Shown: in pieces, positions 8,557 to 15,844 of the stretch
How positions within the stretch are numbered: position 1 is the stretch's first letter
Layout of the letters: every line of letters begins with the position of its first letter
NCBI GenBank assembly: GCA_046728075.1
Contig: JBKPDV010000060.1
Span: 1-31,552 of the forward strand
DNA length: 31,552 bases
Direction of reading: 5' to 3'
Origin: JBKPDV01 sp046728075
GTDB lineage: Bacteria > Acidobacteriota > Thermoanaerobaculia > UBA5066 > Gp7-AA6
The notes under the pieces: generated by a model
Told to the model about the DNA's origin: nothing
Databases searched by the model: none
What the model saw: only the letters and a program-made list of their open reading frames with translations
Made by a program: the position numbers and the translations under genes

Positions 8557-10038
8557 CTACCGGACGATCTTGTCCGTGAAGACCTCTTCCATCAGAAAGG
8601 GACGACTGCATCCGATGGCCGGATCGAGCTGGTGGCGGCTATCCGTCCAGATCGGATAAGAGGCGCCTCCGAAGGAGACGAGGCCTTCGTAGTCTCCCTG
8701 CTGGTTGCCGTAGTCGATGCCCTGGCAGGGGAAGACGCCGTTGCAGTCGTGCTCGTTCGAGCTCGCCGTCGAGACCCGCGCATTGGAAAAGTTGAGTCCG
8801 CCGTCGCTCGAAGTTGACAGAAAGATATCGGTCATGAAGCGGCTGCCCGTCGTGTCGTGGCGCGTGTCGTAAAAAGAGACCGTCACATCTCCGTCGGACG
8901 GGTCCACGGAGAGCCAGTGGTTGAACCGGTCCACGGGGAAGGAGAGGCTGTCGCCCACGCTGCGAGGCGCCGACCAGGTCGCGCCCCGATCATCCGAGAA
9001 GGCGAGAAGAATGTCGGTGGTGCCGATCGAAGTGAGGTCCATCCAGGAGCAGTAGAGGCGGCCGCGGTGCGCTCCCTTGGAGCGATCCGCGTCGCAGGCT
9101 GGATAGACGAGCGCTCCTCGGAACGACTCCGCGGGTATGGCGATCTGGAAGGGAATGCTCTTGTGGGCCACGATTCCCGGCGTGCCGAACGTCGCTCCGC
9201 CGTCGAAGGAACGGTTCAAGGCAATCGTGTTCGCGGCGATGTCGTTCCAGGCCACGTAGACCTCGCCATTGGGTCCGACAAAAGGATCGGCCGCGATCAG
9301 CCGTCCCTGCCCTTGCGGGTTATCGATCCGCTGAACCGTGAACGTCGCGCCGTGGTCCGTCGAGCGGCCGAAACGAAGACCTCCGGAGATCGAGCCGCCG
9401 CTGGCCGCGTCCCAGGCAACATAGACATTGTCCTTGAAGGCGCTCTTCGCGTTGGTGTCGGCCGTGATCATCGGCTTGTCATTGAAGTGATTGGTGCCCC
9501 CCTCGAAGGAGAAATACGTCACGTTCGGATAGGTCTGGCCGCCGTCGCTCGAGCGGGCGACCGCCATCTCGGTTCCATTGATGCCGTTCCCGTTGCCGAA
9601 AAAGACGACGATGTAGCTGTAGAAAACGTTGCCGAGCGTGTCGAAAGCGAGGCCCGGATCCGAGCCGAAGTCCGTGCCGTTTCCCTTGGGAGGCGGCAGC
9701 GGCAGATCCACGCCGCCCCACGTCGCTCCGCCGTCGCTGGAGAAATATCCTCGCATCGGGTCGCGAAAGATTTCGTTGGAGCCGCCGGCCAGGGTTGTCG
9801 GCCGCGAAGGGTTGATCGCGATGAAGGTCTCGCTCTGAGGTCCGCATTCGTTCGAGACGTCCACGTTGCCGGTGACGCTCAGGGAGCTGGTCGCGCCCGG
9901 GCTCGGATCGGGGCTATGGGCGGCAAGGAATTGATATTTGTCCCACCAGGTGGGGTTCTTCGGGTCGCGCCCCTGCGCGACCGCCGGAGATGCGAGGCAC
10001 AGACTCAGAAGCAGAAACGAAGCGGAACGGACTCTCAT
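8557..10038 (-). CDS. Secreted BNR/Asp-box (sialidase-fold) repeat protein
   Basis: 493 residues. Starts MRVRSASFLLLSLCLASPAVAQG, a clean signal peptide with an AxA-type cut. GGAGGAGG lies upstream of the ATG (10036-10038). At least six Asp-box motifs (S-x-D-x-G-x-T-[WFY]) are visible: SSDGGATW, SSDGGQTY, STDHGATF, SFDGGATF, SDDRGATW and SSDGGLNF, which predicts a six-bladed beta-propeller like sialidases or photosynthesis-assembly/exo-glycosidase propellers. I do not see a full sialidase arginine triad, so a glycosidase activity should not be assumed. It lies 68 bp downstream of, and on the same strand as, the MerA-like flavoprotein. Confidence 0.8.
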   Translation of the reverse strand: MRVRSASFLLLSLCLASPAVAQGRDPKNPTWWDKYQFLAAHSPDPSPGATSSLSVTGNVDVSNECGPQSETFIAINPSRPTTLAGGSNEIFRDPMRGYFSSDGGATWGGVDLPLPPPKGNGTDFGSDPGLAFDTLGNVFYSYIVVFFGNGNGINGTEMAVARSSDGGQTYPNVTYFSFEGGTNHFNDKPMITADTNAKSAFKDNVYVAWDAASGGSISGGLRFGRSTDHGATFTVQRIDNPQGQGRLIAADPFVGPNGEVYVAWNDIAANTIALNRSFDGGATFGTPGIVAHKSIPFQIAIPAESFRGALVYPACDADRSKGAHRGRLYCSWMDLTSIGTTDILLAFSDDRGATWSAPRSVGDSLSFPVDRFNHWLSVDPSDGDVTVSFYDTRHDTTGSRFMTDIFLSTSSDGGLNFSNARVSTASSNEHDCNGVFPCQGIDYGNQQGDYEGLVSFGGASYPIWTDSRHQLDPAIGCSRPFLMEEVFTDKIVR

Positions 10039-10106
10039 GATTCGCCTCCTCCAGATAGGGAGAGCCATTCGATGCGATCCCTTGCTCGAAATCAAGGTGA
10101 CGTTGC

Positions 10107-11567
10107 CTATTCCGCCTTTTTCCGTGCTCTCCGGTAGAGCCACCTTGTGACTCCCTTCGCGAAACGAGTCAGCCGCTTTCTCTGCTGCTGGTCAGCGAGC
10201 ATGCGCGCGACCTCGGCGTAAGTGGGGTACGCGTGGACTGTCCGCGAGATCGTTTCGAGACCGATACCGGCCTTCATCGCGAGCGCGAACTCGGCAATGA
10301 GATCGCCCGCCCGCTCCGAGACGATCGTGGCGCCGAGGATGCGATCTCCCCGCCTGCTGGCGAGCACCTTCGCAAACCCCGTTTCTTCGCTCTCGACGAC
10401 GGCGCGGTCGACCTCGTACATCGGCTGACGGTACAGGTCGTACGCGATCCCGCGGCGGACTGCCTCCTCCTCGTTGAGGCCGACTCGGGCGAGCTCCGGG
10501 CTCGTGAACGTGCACCAGGGCAGAACGGAAAGGTCTATTTTGGCGGGGAAAAAGGGAATGAGAATGTTGCGCGCGATCATCCGTGCGTGCAGGTCTGCGA
10601 CGTGGGTGAACTGATAGGACCCGACGACGTCTCCGGCCGCGTAGATGTGCGGCTGTGAGGTTCGCAGAGACGCGTCCACCGTGATACCGGTTTCGGTATG
10701 GGCCACGCCGGCCTTTCCGAGGTCGAGATCTTCCACATTGGGCGTCTTACCGGCCGCGACCAGAATCGCCTCAGAGTCCACCGGTTCGCGATCCCTCCCT
10801 TCCACCTCCACCCAGACACGCGTGAGCGAGCCCTGTTTCGTCACGATCTGAACGTCGGCGCCCGTCATCACCCGCACCCCCTCCGCTTCCAGCGCGCGGC
10901 GCACCTCGTCCGAGGCGTCCGCGTCCTCTCTCTTCAAGATGCGCGTCGCGCGCTGGAGAAGGGTGACGGAGACTTTGAGCCGCGCGAAGACCTGGGCGAG
11001 CTCGCAGCCAATCGGTCCACCCCCCAGGATGACCATCCGGGCCGGTTTTTCCTTCAGATCGTCGAAGATCGTCTCGTTGGTGAAATACGGCACTTCCGGC
11101 AGTCCCGTGATCAACGGAATCTGCGGGCGGCTGCCGGTCGCGATCACTACGTTGCGGGCCTTCAGCCGCGTTTCGCCGACGGCGACTTCGTGCGGAGAGA
11201 CGAAGCGGGCGGAGCCCTCAAAAACCTCCACACCGAGTTTCTCGAAGCGATCTCGGGAGTCATGCGGAGCGATCCGGTCCCGCCGCTCGCGCATCCGCCG
11301 GAAAACGCGCTCGAAGCCGAAGTTCGGTTCCTGGGCGACGAGCCCCCAGCGGTCGCCGTGGCGGATGTGATGGATCAGGCGCGCGGAGGAAATGAGAGCC
11401 TTCGATGGGACGCACCCCGTGTTCAGGCACTCTCCGCCCATCTTCCCGCGCTCGACGAGGGCGACGCGTCCGCCGAGGCCCGCCGTGGCAGCGGCCGTCA
11501 CCAGTCCGGCGGTGCCGGCTCCGATCACGACGACGTTGTAGATTCCTTCGCCTCGGGCCTCTTTCAT
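10107..11567 (-). CDS. MerA-like FAD-dependent pyridine nucleotide-disulfide oxidoreductase
   Basis: 486 residues, class I flavoprotein disulfide reductase. FAD-binding GAGTAGL lies at the N terminus, the redox-active disulfide in GGECLNTGCVPSKAL (C-x4-C), the NAD(P)H-binding GGGPIGCELAQVF in the middle, and the second FAD motif in IYAAGDVVG. Near the C terminus the base motif reads HAYPTYAEV, with Tyr where lipoamide dehydrogenase has the catalytic His (HPT). This Tyr variant is typical of the mercuric-reductase-like family. True MerA has a C-terminal Cys-Cys pair, absent here: the chain ends in a basic tail (RRARKKAE). Annotation as mercuric reductase would therefore be an over-call; the substrate is unknown. 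It is divergent from the next flavoprotein, with a 66-bp gap. Confidence 0.85.
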   Translation of the reverse strand: MKEARGEGIYNVVVIGAGTAGLVTAAATAGLGGRVALVERGKMGGECLNTGCVPSKALISSARLIHHIRHGDRWGLVAQEPNFGFERVFRRMRERRDRIAPHDSRDRFEKLGVEVFEGSARFVSPHEVAVGETRLKARNVVIATGSRPQIPLITGLPEVPYFTNETIFDDLKEKPARMVILGGGPIGCELAQVFARLKVSVTLLQRATRILKREDADASDEVRRALEAEGVRVMTGADVQIVTKQGSLTRVWVEVEGRDREPVDSEAILVAAGKTPNVEDLDLGKAGVAHTETGITVDASLRTSQPHIYAAGDVVGSYQFTHVADLHARMIARNILIPFFPAKIDLSVLPWCTFTSPELARVGLNEEEAVRRGIAYDLYRQPMYEVDRAVVESEETGFAKVLASRRGDRILGATIVSERAGDLIAEFALAMKAGIGLETISRTVHAYPTYAEVARMLADQQQRKRLTRFAKGVTRWLYRRARKKAE

Positions 11568-11633
11568 GCAGCCTCGCTTCTTAGCACGTCTGCCAAACGG
11601 GTGAGGTGTTAAATCGGCACTGCGGAGGAGCGG

Positions 11634-12980
11634 ATGGAGAAATACGATTTCGTCGCGATCGGCGGCGGGAACACGGGCCTCTCGGCGGCTTACCGAATCG
11701 CCGCCGCCGGCAAGAAGGTCGCGCTGGTCGACAAGGGTCCTCTGGGGGGGCTTTGCTCACTGGCCGGCTGCAATCCCAAGAAGGTCCTCGTTCGCGCGAC
11801 CGAAGTGCTGGACGAGGCGCGGCGCGCCGGGGAGCATGGCATCGAGGTCGAGGTCAACCGCGTCGACTGGTCCAGGGTGATCGACCGCAAGAAGAGCTTC
11901 ACCGATCCGGTGCCGGCACAGACGGAGGAGTCGCTCTCGAAAAAGGGGATCACGCTCATCCGAGGTCTGGCGCGTTTCGTCTCGCCCGACGCAATCGAAG
12001 TCGAGGGGCTGCAGCTCGAGGCTGAGGGTTTCGTGATCGCTACGGGCTCGACACCGCGCCGTCTCTTCTTTCCAGGAGCCGAGGCAACGCGGATCTCCGA
12101 TGACATTCTGGATCTGCGAGAGGTGCCTCGGGATCTCGTCATCGTCGGGGCCGGGGTCGTCGCTTTCGAGTTCGGACAGGTCTTCGCGAGGCTGGGCTCC
12201 CGAGTCTCGATGCTGATGCCTTCGGACCGGGCGTTGCGAGGGTCGGACGCGGATCTGGTGGCGGTGCTGATCGAGCACTCGAAACGGCTCGGCATCGACT
12301 TCGTCGCTCACGCGCGTGTTCACGGTCTGTCCACGCGGGCAAGCCGGTTCGCCGTCGAGGCGGAGGTTTCCGGCGAGAAGCGAACCTTCGAAGCGGATTT
12401 CGTCCTCAATGCCGCCGGGCGTGTGGCGGCCCTGGAGAGTCTGAATCTGCAGGCGGCAGGAGTGGCGGGGCACGCGAAAGGGGTGGTCGTCGATGACTAT
12501 CTGCGCAGCCCGGGCAACCGGCGGGTCTTCGCCGGCGGCGATGCTCACGGGAAGCGGCAGCTCTCGCCGGTCGCATCCTACGAAGGCCGCGTGATTGCGC
12601 GGAATTTCCTCGAGGGCGACGTCGAACGCGCGAGCTATGACGCGATTCCTCACGCTGTCTTTACCGTTCCGCCCCTGGCGTGGGTCGGTCTAACCGAAAA
12701 GGAGGCTTGCGAAACGGGAAGCAAGGTTACCGTGGTCTCCCACGACATGGAGACCTGGAGGGTGTTCGCGATCGCGGGGGAGCGGCCGGCTCGCGCGAAG
12801 GTCGTGCTGGAAAAAGACACAGGGCGCATCCTGGGCGCGCATCTTCTCGGCGCAAGCGCCGGCGAGCTCATCCACGTCTTCGCGATGGCGATGCGCTACG
12901 GCCTGACGACAGCGGACCTGGACAAGATGGTCTGGACCTACCCGACCTTCTCCGCGGCGCTGGAGAGCACCTGGAAGTAG
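11634..12980 (+). CDS. Glutathione-reductase-like FAD/NAD(P) disulfide oxidoreductase
   Basis: 448 residues, same superfamily as the divergent neighbour but a different branch. FAD motif GGGNTGL, disulfide GGLCSLAGCNPKKVL (C-x4-C), NAD(P) motif GAGVVAFEFGQVF, second FAD motif FAGGDAHG. The C-terminal motif is VWTYPTFSAALES, so the His of glutathione reductase and lipoamide dehydrogenase (HPT) is again Tyr. GGAGGAG sits just upstream of the ATG at 11634. The stop codon (TAG 12978-12980) is in register with the downstream heptamer array. Substrate unknown; a low-molecular-weight thiol or quinone reductase role is possible. Confidence 0.83.
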   Translation: MEKYDFVAIGGGNTGLSAAYRIAAAGKKVALVDKGPLGGLCSLAGCNPKKVLVRATEVLDEARRAGEHGIEVEVNRVDWSRVIDRKKSFTDPVPAQTEESLSKKGITLIRGLARFVSPDAIEVEGLQLEAEGFVIATGSTPRRLFFPGAEATRISDDILDLREVPRDLVIVGAGVVAFEFGQVFARLGSRVSMLMPSDRALRGSDADLVAVLIEHSKRLGIDFVAHARVHGLSTRASRFAVEAEVSGEKRTFEADFVLNAAGRVAALESLNLQAAGVAGHAKGVVVDDYLRSPGNRRVFAGGDAHGKRQLSPVASYEGRVIARNFLEGDVERASYDAIPHAVFTVPPLAWVGLTEKEACETGSKVTVVSHDMETWRVFAIAGERPARAKVVLEKDTGRILGAHLLGASAGELIHVFAMAMRYGLTTADLDKMVWTYPTFSAALESTWK

Positions 12981-13186
12981 CTTGCAGCTCTCAGCTGTCA
13001 GCTTTCAGCCGGGCGCATGGAAGTAGCGGCGCTGCTGTCATTCCGAGGAGCGCAGCGACGAGGAATCTGCCCTCGCTCAAGAACCGACGAGAGTAGATCC
13101 TTCGCTTCGCTCAGGATGACAGATTGGAGTTCGGGGACCAGCTGAGAGCTGCGAGCTGAAAGCTAAGAGCTGACAGCTGAAAGCTA
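12979..13186. repeat. Inverted pair of AGCTnnn heptamer arrays
   Basis: Left array: AGCT occurs at 12979, 12986, 12993 and 13000, exactly 7 bp apart, and the first copy includes the TAG stop of the upstream gene. Right array: AGCT recurs every 7 bp from 13140 to 13182 (seven copies), and the last copy includes the stop codon of the convergent minus-strand gene. AGCT is self-complementary; the flanking bases (CTnTCAG against CTGAnAG) make the two arrays complementary. A REP-like element lies between them. Confidence 0.85.
13035..13122. repeat. REP/MITE-like palindromic element
   Basis: 88-bp element with near-perfect inverted ends: CTGTCATTCC (13035-13044) and GGATGACAG (13114-13122). Internal sub-palindromic stretches include CCGAGGAGCGCAGCGACGAG and TTCGCTTCGCTC. 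The style (CATTCCGAGGAGCG...AGATCC...TCAGGATGAC) resembles dispersed intergenic repeats of many soil and sediment bacteria, from memory. No coding sequence; a non-autonomous repeat is the likely identity. Confidence 0.65.
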
Positions 13187-13732
13187 CTTCTTCGTGTAGA
13201 TCCCGTCGAACACCGTCGCCCAGGTCCGGCCTTCGTTCTTGGAGAACTCCCAATGTTGCTGGACCTTCCCGGGCGCGAGCGGCGTCCAGACGATGCGATG
13301 GACCACGCGCGTCCCCTTTTCTTTGACCGAGGGACGCGAACCGATCAGAACCATCTTGCCGGCGTCGATGCCGCCGTCGAGCTCGAGCAACCCGCCGTGG
13401 TCATCGACCCAGGTCTGGTGCCAGCGTCCCGTGACTGCGTCGTACACGTTCAGGCTCGTGCCCTTGGCGCCCTGCGCCGACTCCCAGTTCTCCTGCAGCC
13501 CGCATCCGTTGAAAAGCGAGACGATCCGGTTGCGGCCTGCGGGCTTGCCGCCCGAGTCGGTGACCTCCCATTCGCCCAGCCAGAAGTCGAACTGACGATA
13601 GGGCGCCGCCGTGCAGGGGGCAGGCTCGGGTGACGGGGCCGGCTTCTTCTCCGCCTTCTGAGCCCCGAGACAGGGGCGCCCGGCGAGCAGGCCCGCCAGG
13701 GCAAGAATCCCCAAAGACGCGTGGACTCTCAT
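13184..13732 (-). CDS. Secreted DUF1579-like beta-barrel protein
   Basis: 182 residues. A signal peptide is visible (LGILALAGLLAG...LGA), followed by a Pro/Lys-rich linker. The body begins FDFWLGEWEVTDSGGKPAG and continues with GCGLQENW, GKGTSLNVYD-like, WHQTWVDD and GKMVLIGSRP, the pattern of a lipocalin-like family (DUF1579 and relatives) of unknown function. There is no Shine-Dalgarno sequence; TATTCT lies 6 nt before the ATG, so a leaderless transcript is possible. The stop is embedded in the AGCT heptamer array. Confidence 0.65.
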   Translation of the reverse strand: MRVHASLGILALAGLLAGRPCLGAQKAEKKPAPSPEPAPCTAAPYRQFDFWLGEWEVTDSGGKPAGRNRIVSLFNGCGLQENWESAQGAKGTSLNVYDAVTGRWHQTWVDDHGGLLELDGGIDAGKMVLIGSRPSVKEKGTRVVHRIVWTPLAPGKVQQHWEFSKNEGRTWATVFDGIYTKK

Positions 13733-13762
13733 CGGCCTAGAATAGTCGAGTCAGGAGCTTTC

Positions 13763-14125
13763 ATGGATCCGCAAACTTCTCCTCCCATCGCGAGCTTCGA
13801 GGAGTTCTGGCCCTTCTACGTCTCCCAACACACCCGCGAGGGAACGCGGATGCTGCACTTCGCCGGGACAACGCTCGGACTCCTCTGTCTCGGCCGGGCG
13901 ATCACCGCGCGGGAGCCTGCGTTCGTTCTCTGGGGCCTGGTCCTCGCGTACGGACTCGCATGGATCGGACACTTCTTCATTGAGAAAAACCGCCCGGCCA
14001 CTTTTCAATACCCGCTCTGGTCGTTCCTCGGAGACCTGAAGATGTATGGCCTGATGTGGCGGGGCAGAATGAGAGCGGAAATCGAGCGGCTCGGCGTTTC
14101 GAGATCTCCTGCCGCCGCATCGTGA
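13763..14125 (+). CDS. Mpo1-like (DUF962) membrane protein
   Basis: 120 residues. SFEEFWPFYVSQHTREGTRMLHFAGT, split here as FWPFYVSQHTRE and RMLHFAGT, is the N-terminal hallmark of the Mpo1/DUF962 family; two hydrophobic segments follow, then IGHFFIEKNRPATFQYP and WSFLGDLKMY, also diagnostic. The conserved histidines (QHT, LHF, GHF) are the proposed metal ligands; yeast Mpo1 is an Fe(II)-dependent dioxygenase acting on 2-hydroxy fatty acids. The ATG at 13763 has AGGAG 5 nt upstream. Bacterial function is not established. Confidence 0.85.
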   Translation: MDPQTSPPIASFEEFWPFYVSQHTREGTRMLHFAGTTLGLLCLGRAITAREPAFVLWGLVLAYGLAWIGHFFIEKNRPATFQYPLWSFLGDLKMYGLMWRGRMRAEIERLGVSRSPAAAS

Positions 14126-14169
14126 CCTGGCGGCCGGTGTTCTCGTCGCATCAGTAGAGGAGGCGATTC

Positions 14170-14625
14170 ATGAAGCGGATGATGTGTCTGTTCTCGGCGC
14201 TCATCATCATGGCGTTGTTCGCGAGACCCGCCCTCGCTGACAGAGACGATGTCGACGACGTGCTCGAGCGCTACCTCGCCGCCTACAACAATGGAGATGC
14301 GGCAGCGTTGGCTGAGCTCTACTCCGCCGATGCGGTTCTCCTGCCGCAGGACCAGGCAAGCGCCCGTGGAAGGTCGAAGATCGAGCAATTCTGGAAGCGG
14401 ACCCTGCGATTCGACCCCGCTCGGCGGATGGGACGCTCGGTCTCGACGCTCTTGATGGCGAAGAAGGCGGGAAGCGACGTGGCCTACCTGGTCGGGACCT
14501 TCGGGATCGGCAGCGGCGACACCCGCAACTTCACGATCTGCCTCGTTCGCGATTCAGAAGGGAAATGGCGAATCGGGTCCGAGATGTGGAACTCCAACGG
14601 GCCGAGGTTTCAGCCGGCGGTGTAG
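14170..14625 (+). CDS. Secreted NTF2-like (SnoaL/DUF4440) protein
   Basis: 151 residues. Signal peptide MKRMMCLFSALIIMALF ending ARPALA. Mature part starts DDVDDVLERYLAAYNNGDAAALAELYSAD (two helices of the cone fold), then ADAVLLP, GRSKIEQFW and a beta-rich half ending KWRIGSEMWN. This is the DUF4440/SnoaL arrangement; members range from enzymes to binding proteins, so no reaction is assigned. AGGAGG lies upstream of the ATG. Confidence 0.8.
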   Translation: MKRMMCLFSALIIMALFARPALADRDDVDDVLERYLAAYNNGDAAALAELYSADAVLLPQDQASARGRSKIEQFWKRTLRFDPARRMGRSVSTLLMAKKAGSDVAYLVGTFGIGSGDTRNFTICLVRDSEGKWRIGSEMWNSNGPRFQPAV

Positions 14626-14658
14626 GTAGCGGCGATTCATCCTGGTGCCTTTCTTATC

Positions 14659-14775
14659 GTAGGGGCTCGGTACGCGGCCGCCCGCGCCGATGAGTCTAGA
14701 GGCGGGCGGGGACGCACCGAGCGCGCGAAGAGCGCGACAAGCGGCGGGTTCGCCGCCGCTCACCCCCGCCCCTAC
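14659..14775. repeat. 117-bp GC-rich element with inverted ends
   Basis: Ends are GTAGGGGC (14659-14666) and GCCCCTAC (14768-14775). The inside holds several small palindromes (for example GCGGCG-GGTT-CGCCGC at 14741-14756). No reading frame of interest. The form is that of a MITE or REPIN-type element; no second copy is recognisable in the window. Confidence 0.5.
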
Positions 14776-14806
14776 CACGCAGGAAGGCACAGACTGGCAG
14801 ACAAAC

Positions 14807-14834
14807 AAAAAGCCCCGCTTGCGCGGGGCCTTTG
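14807..14834 (-). terminator. Rho-independent terminator of erpA
   Basis: Stem GCCCCGC (14812-14818) and GCGGGGC (14823-14829), 4-nt loop. On the minus strand the stem is followed by TTTTTGTTTG, a clear U-tract; on the plus strand by CTTTGATTT, so it may act in both directions. Confidence 0.85.
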
Positions 14835-14854
14835 ATTTCGCTTCGATTCGTCTC

Positions 14855-15238
14855 TTACGCTTGGAAGGATTTCCCGCAGCCGCAGCCCCCGCTGGAATTG
14901 GGGTTGGACACGGAGAACCCGGCTCCGCGAAAGTCTTCGACGTAGTCGACCTTCGAATCTTTCAGATACGTCGCGCTCTGAGGATCGACGAGGATCGTCA
15001 CGCCGTTCTGCTCCCAGGTATTGTCCCCGTCCTTCTGTTCGTCGAACGTAAACCCGTACTGGAAGCCGGAGCAGCCTCCGCCCTGCACGAAGACGCGCAG
15101 AGGCTTGTTCTGCGAATCGGGCATCGTCTTGGCGAAAAACTTGACCTTCTCGACCGCGGCGTCGGTCAGAGTCAACAGAGGCTTCATCTCTCCCGGCGCG
15201 GTCATCGGGGTGAGAGGGGTGTCGGGAGTCGAGGACAT
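14855..15238 (-). CDS. erpA: A-type iron-sulfur cluster carrier (ErpA/IscA family)
   Basis: 127 residues. Delivers Fe-S clusters to apoproteins. The three invariant cysteines are present: C56 in VQGGGCSGFQYG and C119, C121 in GGCGCGKSF. An N-terminal Thr/Pro-rich extension of about 20 residues precedes the fold. FTFDEQKDGD and ILVDPQSATYLKDSKVDYVED are family hallmarks. Choice of ErpA over IscA or SufA rests on the general pattern and on the lone position outside isc/suf clusters. AAAGGAG lies 7 nt before the ATG (15236-15238), and a strong terminator follows. Confidence 0.88.
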   Translation of the reverse strand: MSSTPDTPLTPMTAPGEMKPLLTLTDAAVEKVKFFAKTMPDSQNKPLRVFVQGGGCSGFQYGFTFDEQKDGDNTWEQNGVTILVDPQSATYLKDSKVDYVEDFRGAGFSVSNPNSSGGCGCGKSFQA

Positions 15239-15348
15239 CGGGTCTCCTTTGGGTCCGTCACGGCGGATCGTGGCCGGGACTTCCTCTATTATGTCGCAGC
15301 AACCTTCTGCGCTTCAACCTTCCGCAAAAAGATAGCTTCCAGACCTGT

Positions 15349-15663
15349 TCAGGACGCTTTTTTGGCGTCTTTCGTCGCCAGAGCAAGCATCCGGTCGATC
15401 GATTTCCAGGCTACCGGGACGTTCTCGGCCGGCGCCACGAAGGAGATTCGCTCTCGGTCGAGCTCGAAATCTTCGAAACCCGGTAGCGGCTCCATTTCCC
15501 ACGCTCTGCGGAACTTCCGGCACTCGGCGTCGAGCAGGGGGCGGCTGAATATGCCGATTCCCAGACGCGAAGTGTGCACGTCGAAGACGGACTTTGTTTC
15601 GATTCGAGCAGGTACACGACCTTTCTTCATGTCTCGCACGATATTCGAAACAGCAAGGCCCAT
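15349..15663 (-). CDS. Small hypothetical protein upstream of nrdJ
   Basis: 104 residues if begun at the ATG at 15661-15663 (MGLAVSNIVRDMKKGR), or 93 from the internal ATG at 15630. The sequence has normal protein composition (IETKSVFDVHTSRLGIGIF, FEDFELDRERISFV) with alternating hydrophobic pattern, and the frame is open well beyond both starts. Neither start has a strong Shine-Dalgarno sequence. I do not recognise the family. It occupies what would otherwise be a 600-bp gap between erpA and nrdJ. Confidence 0.45.
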   Translation of the reverse strand: MGLAVSNIVRDMKKGRVPARIETKSVFDVHTSRLGIGIFSRPLLDAECRKFRRAWEMEPLPGFEDFELDRERISFVAPAENVPVAWKSIDRMLALATKDAKKAS

Positions 15664-15717
15664 GCCACTATTCCAAGCGCTCGTTTCCGGCCGGACCCCA
15701 ACATCTGGTATTTTTCC

Positions 15718-15766
15718 TTGACTTACCCTCAAGCGGGTTTTACCCTTGGATGCAACGCTGGGTAAG
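15718..15766 (+). promoter_or_regulatory. Candidate nrdJ promoter with repeated TTACCCT boxes
   Basis: TTGACT (15718-15723) and TACCCT (15741-15746) are 17 bp apart, a plausible sigma-70 pair with a weak -10. The same stretch holds two direct TTACCCT copies and a distal GGGTAAG (15760-15766) inverted to CTTACCC (15722-15728), which could be an operator. No cobalamin-riboswitch B12 box and no NrdR-type box was seen. Confidence 0.4.
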
Positions 15767-15844
15767 AGCCGGCAATCCACAAGGTGCACGGTTTCTGTCG
15801 TGTAGGGGTGGGCGGAGCATTCCAAGAAAAAGGGGGCGAAGGGG

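Noticed and set aside
10107..11567. True mercuric reductase MerA
   Set aside because: No C-terminal Cys-Cys pair, no N-terminal heavy-metal-associated domain, and no mer operon genes nearby.
15720..15844. Cobalamin riboswitch upstream of nrdJ
   Set aside because: No B12 box or the required long structured leader could be seen in the 125 bp before the start.
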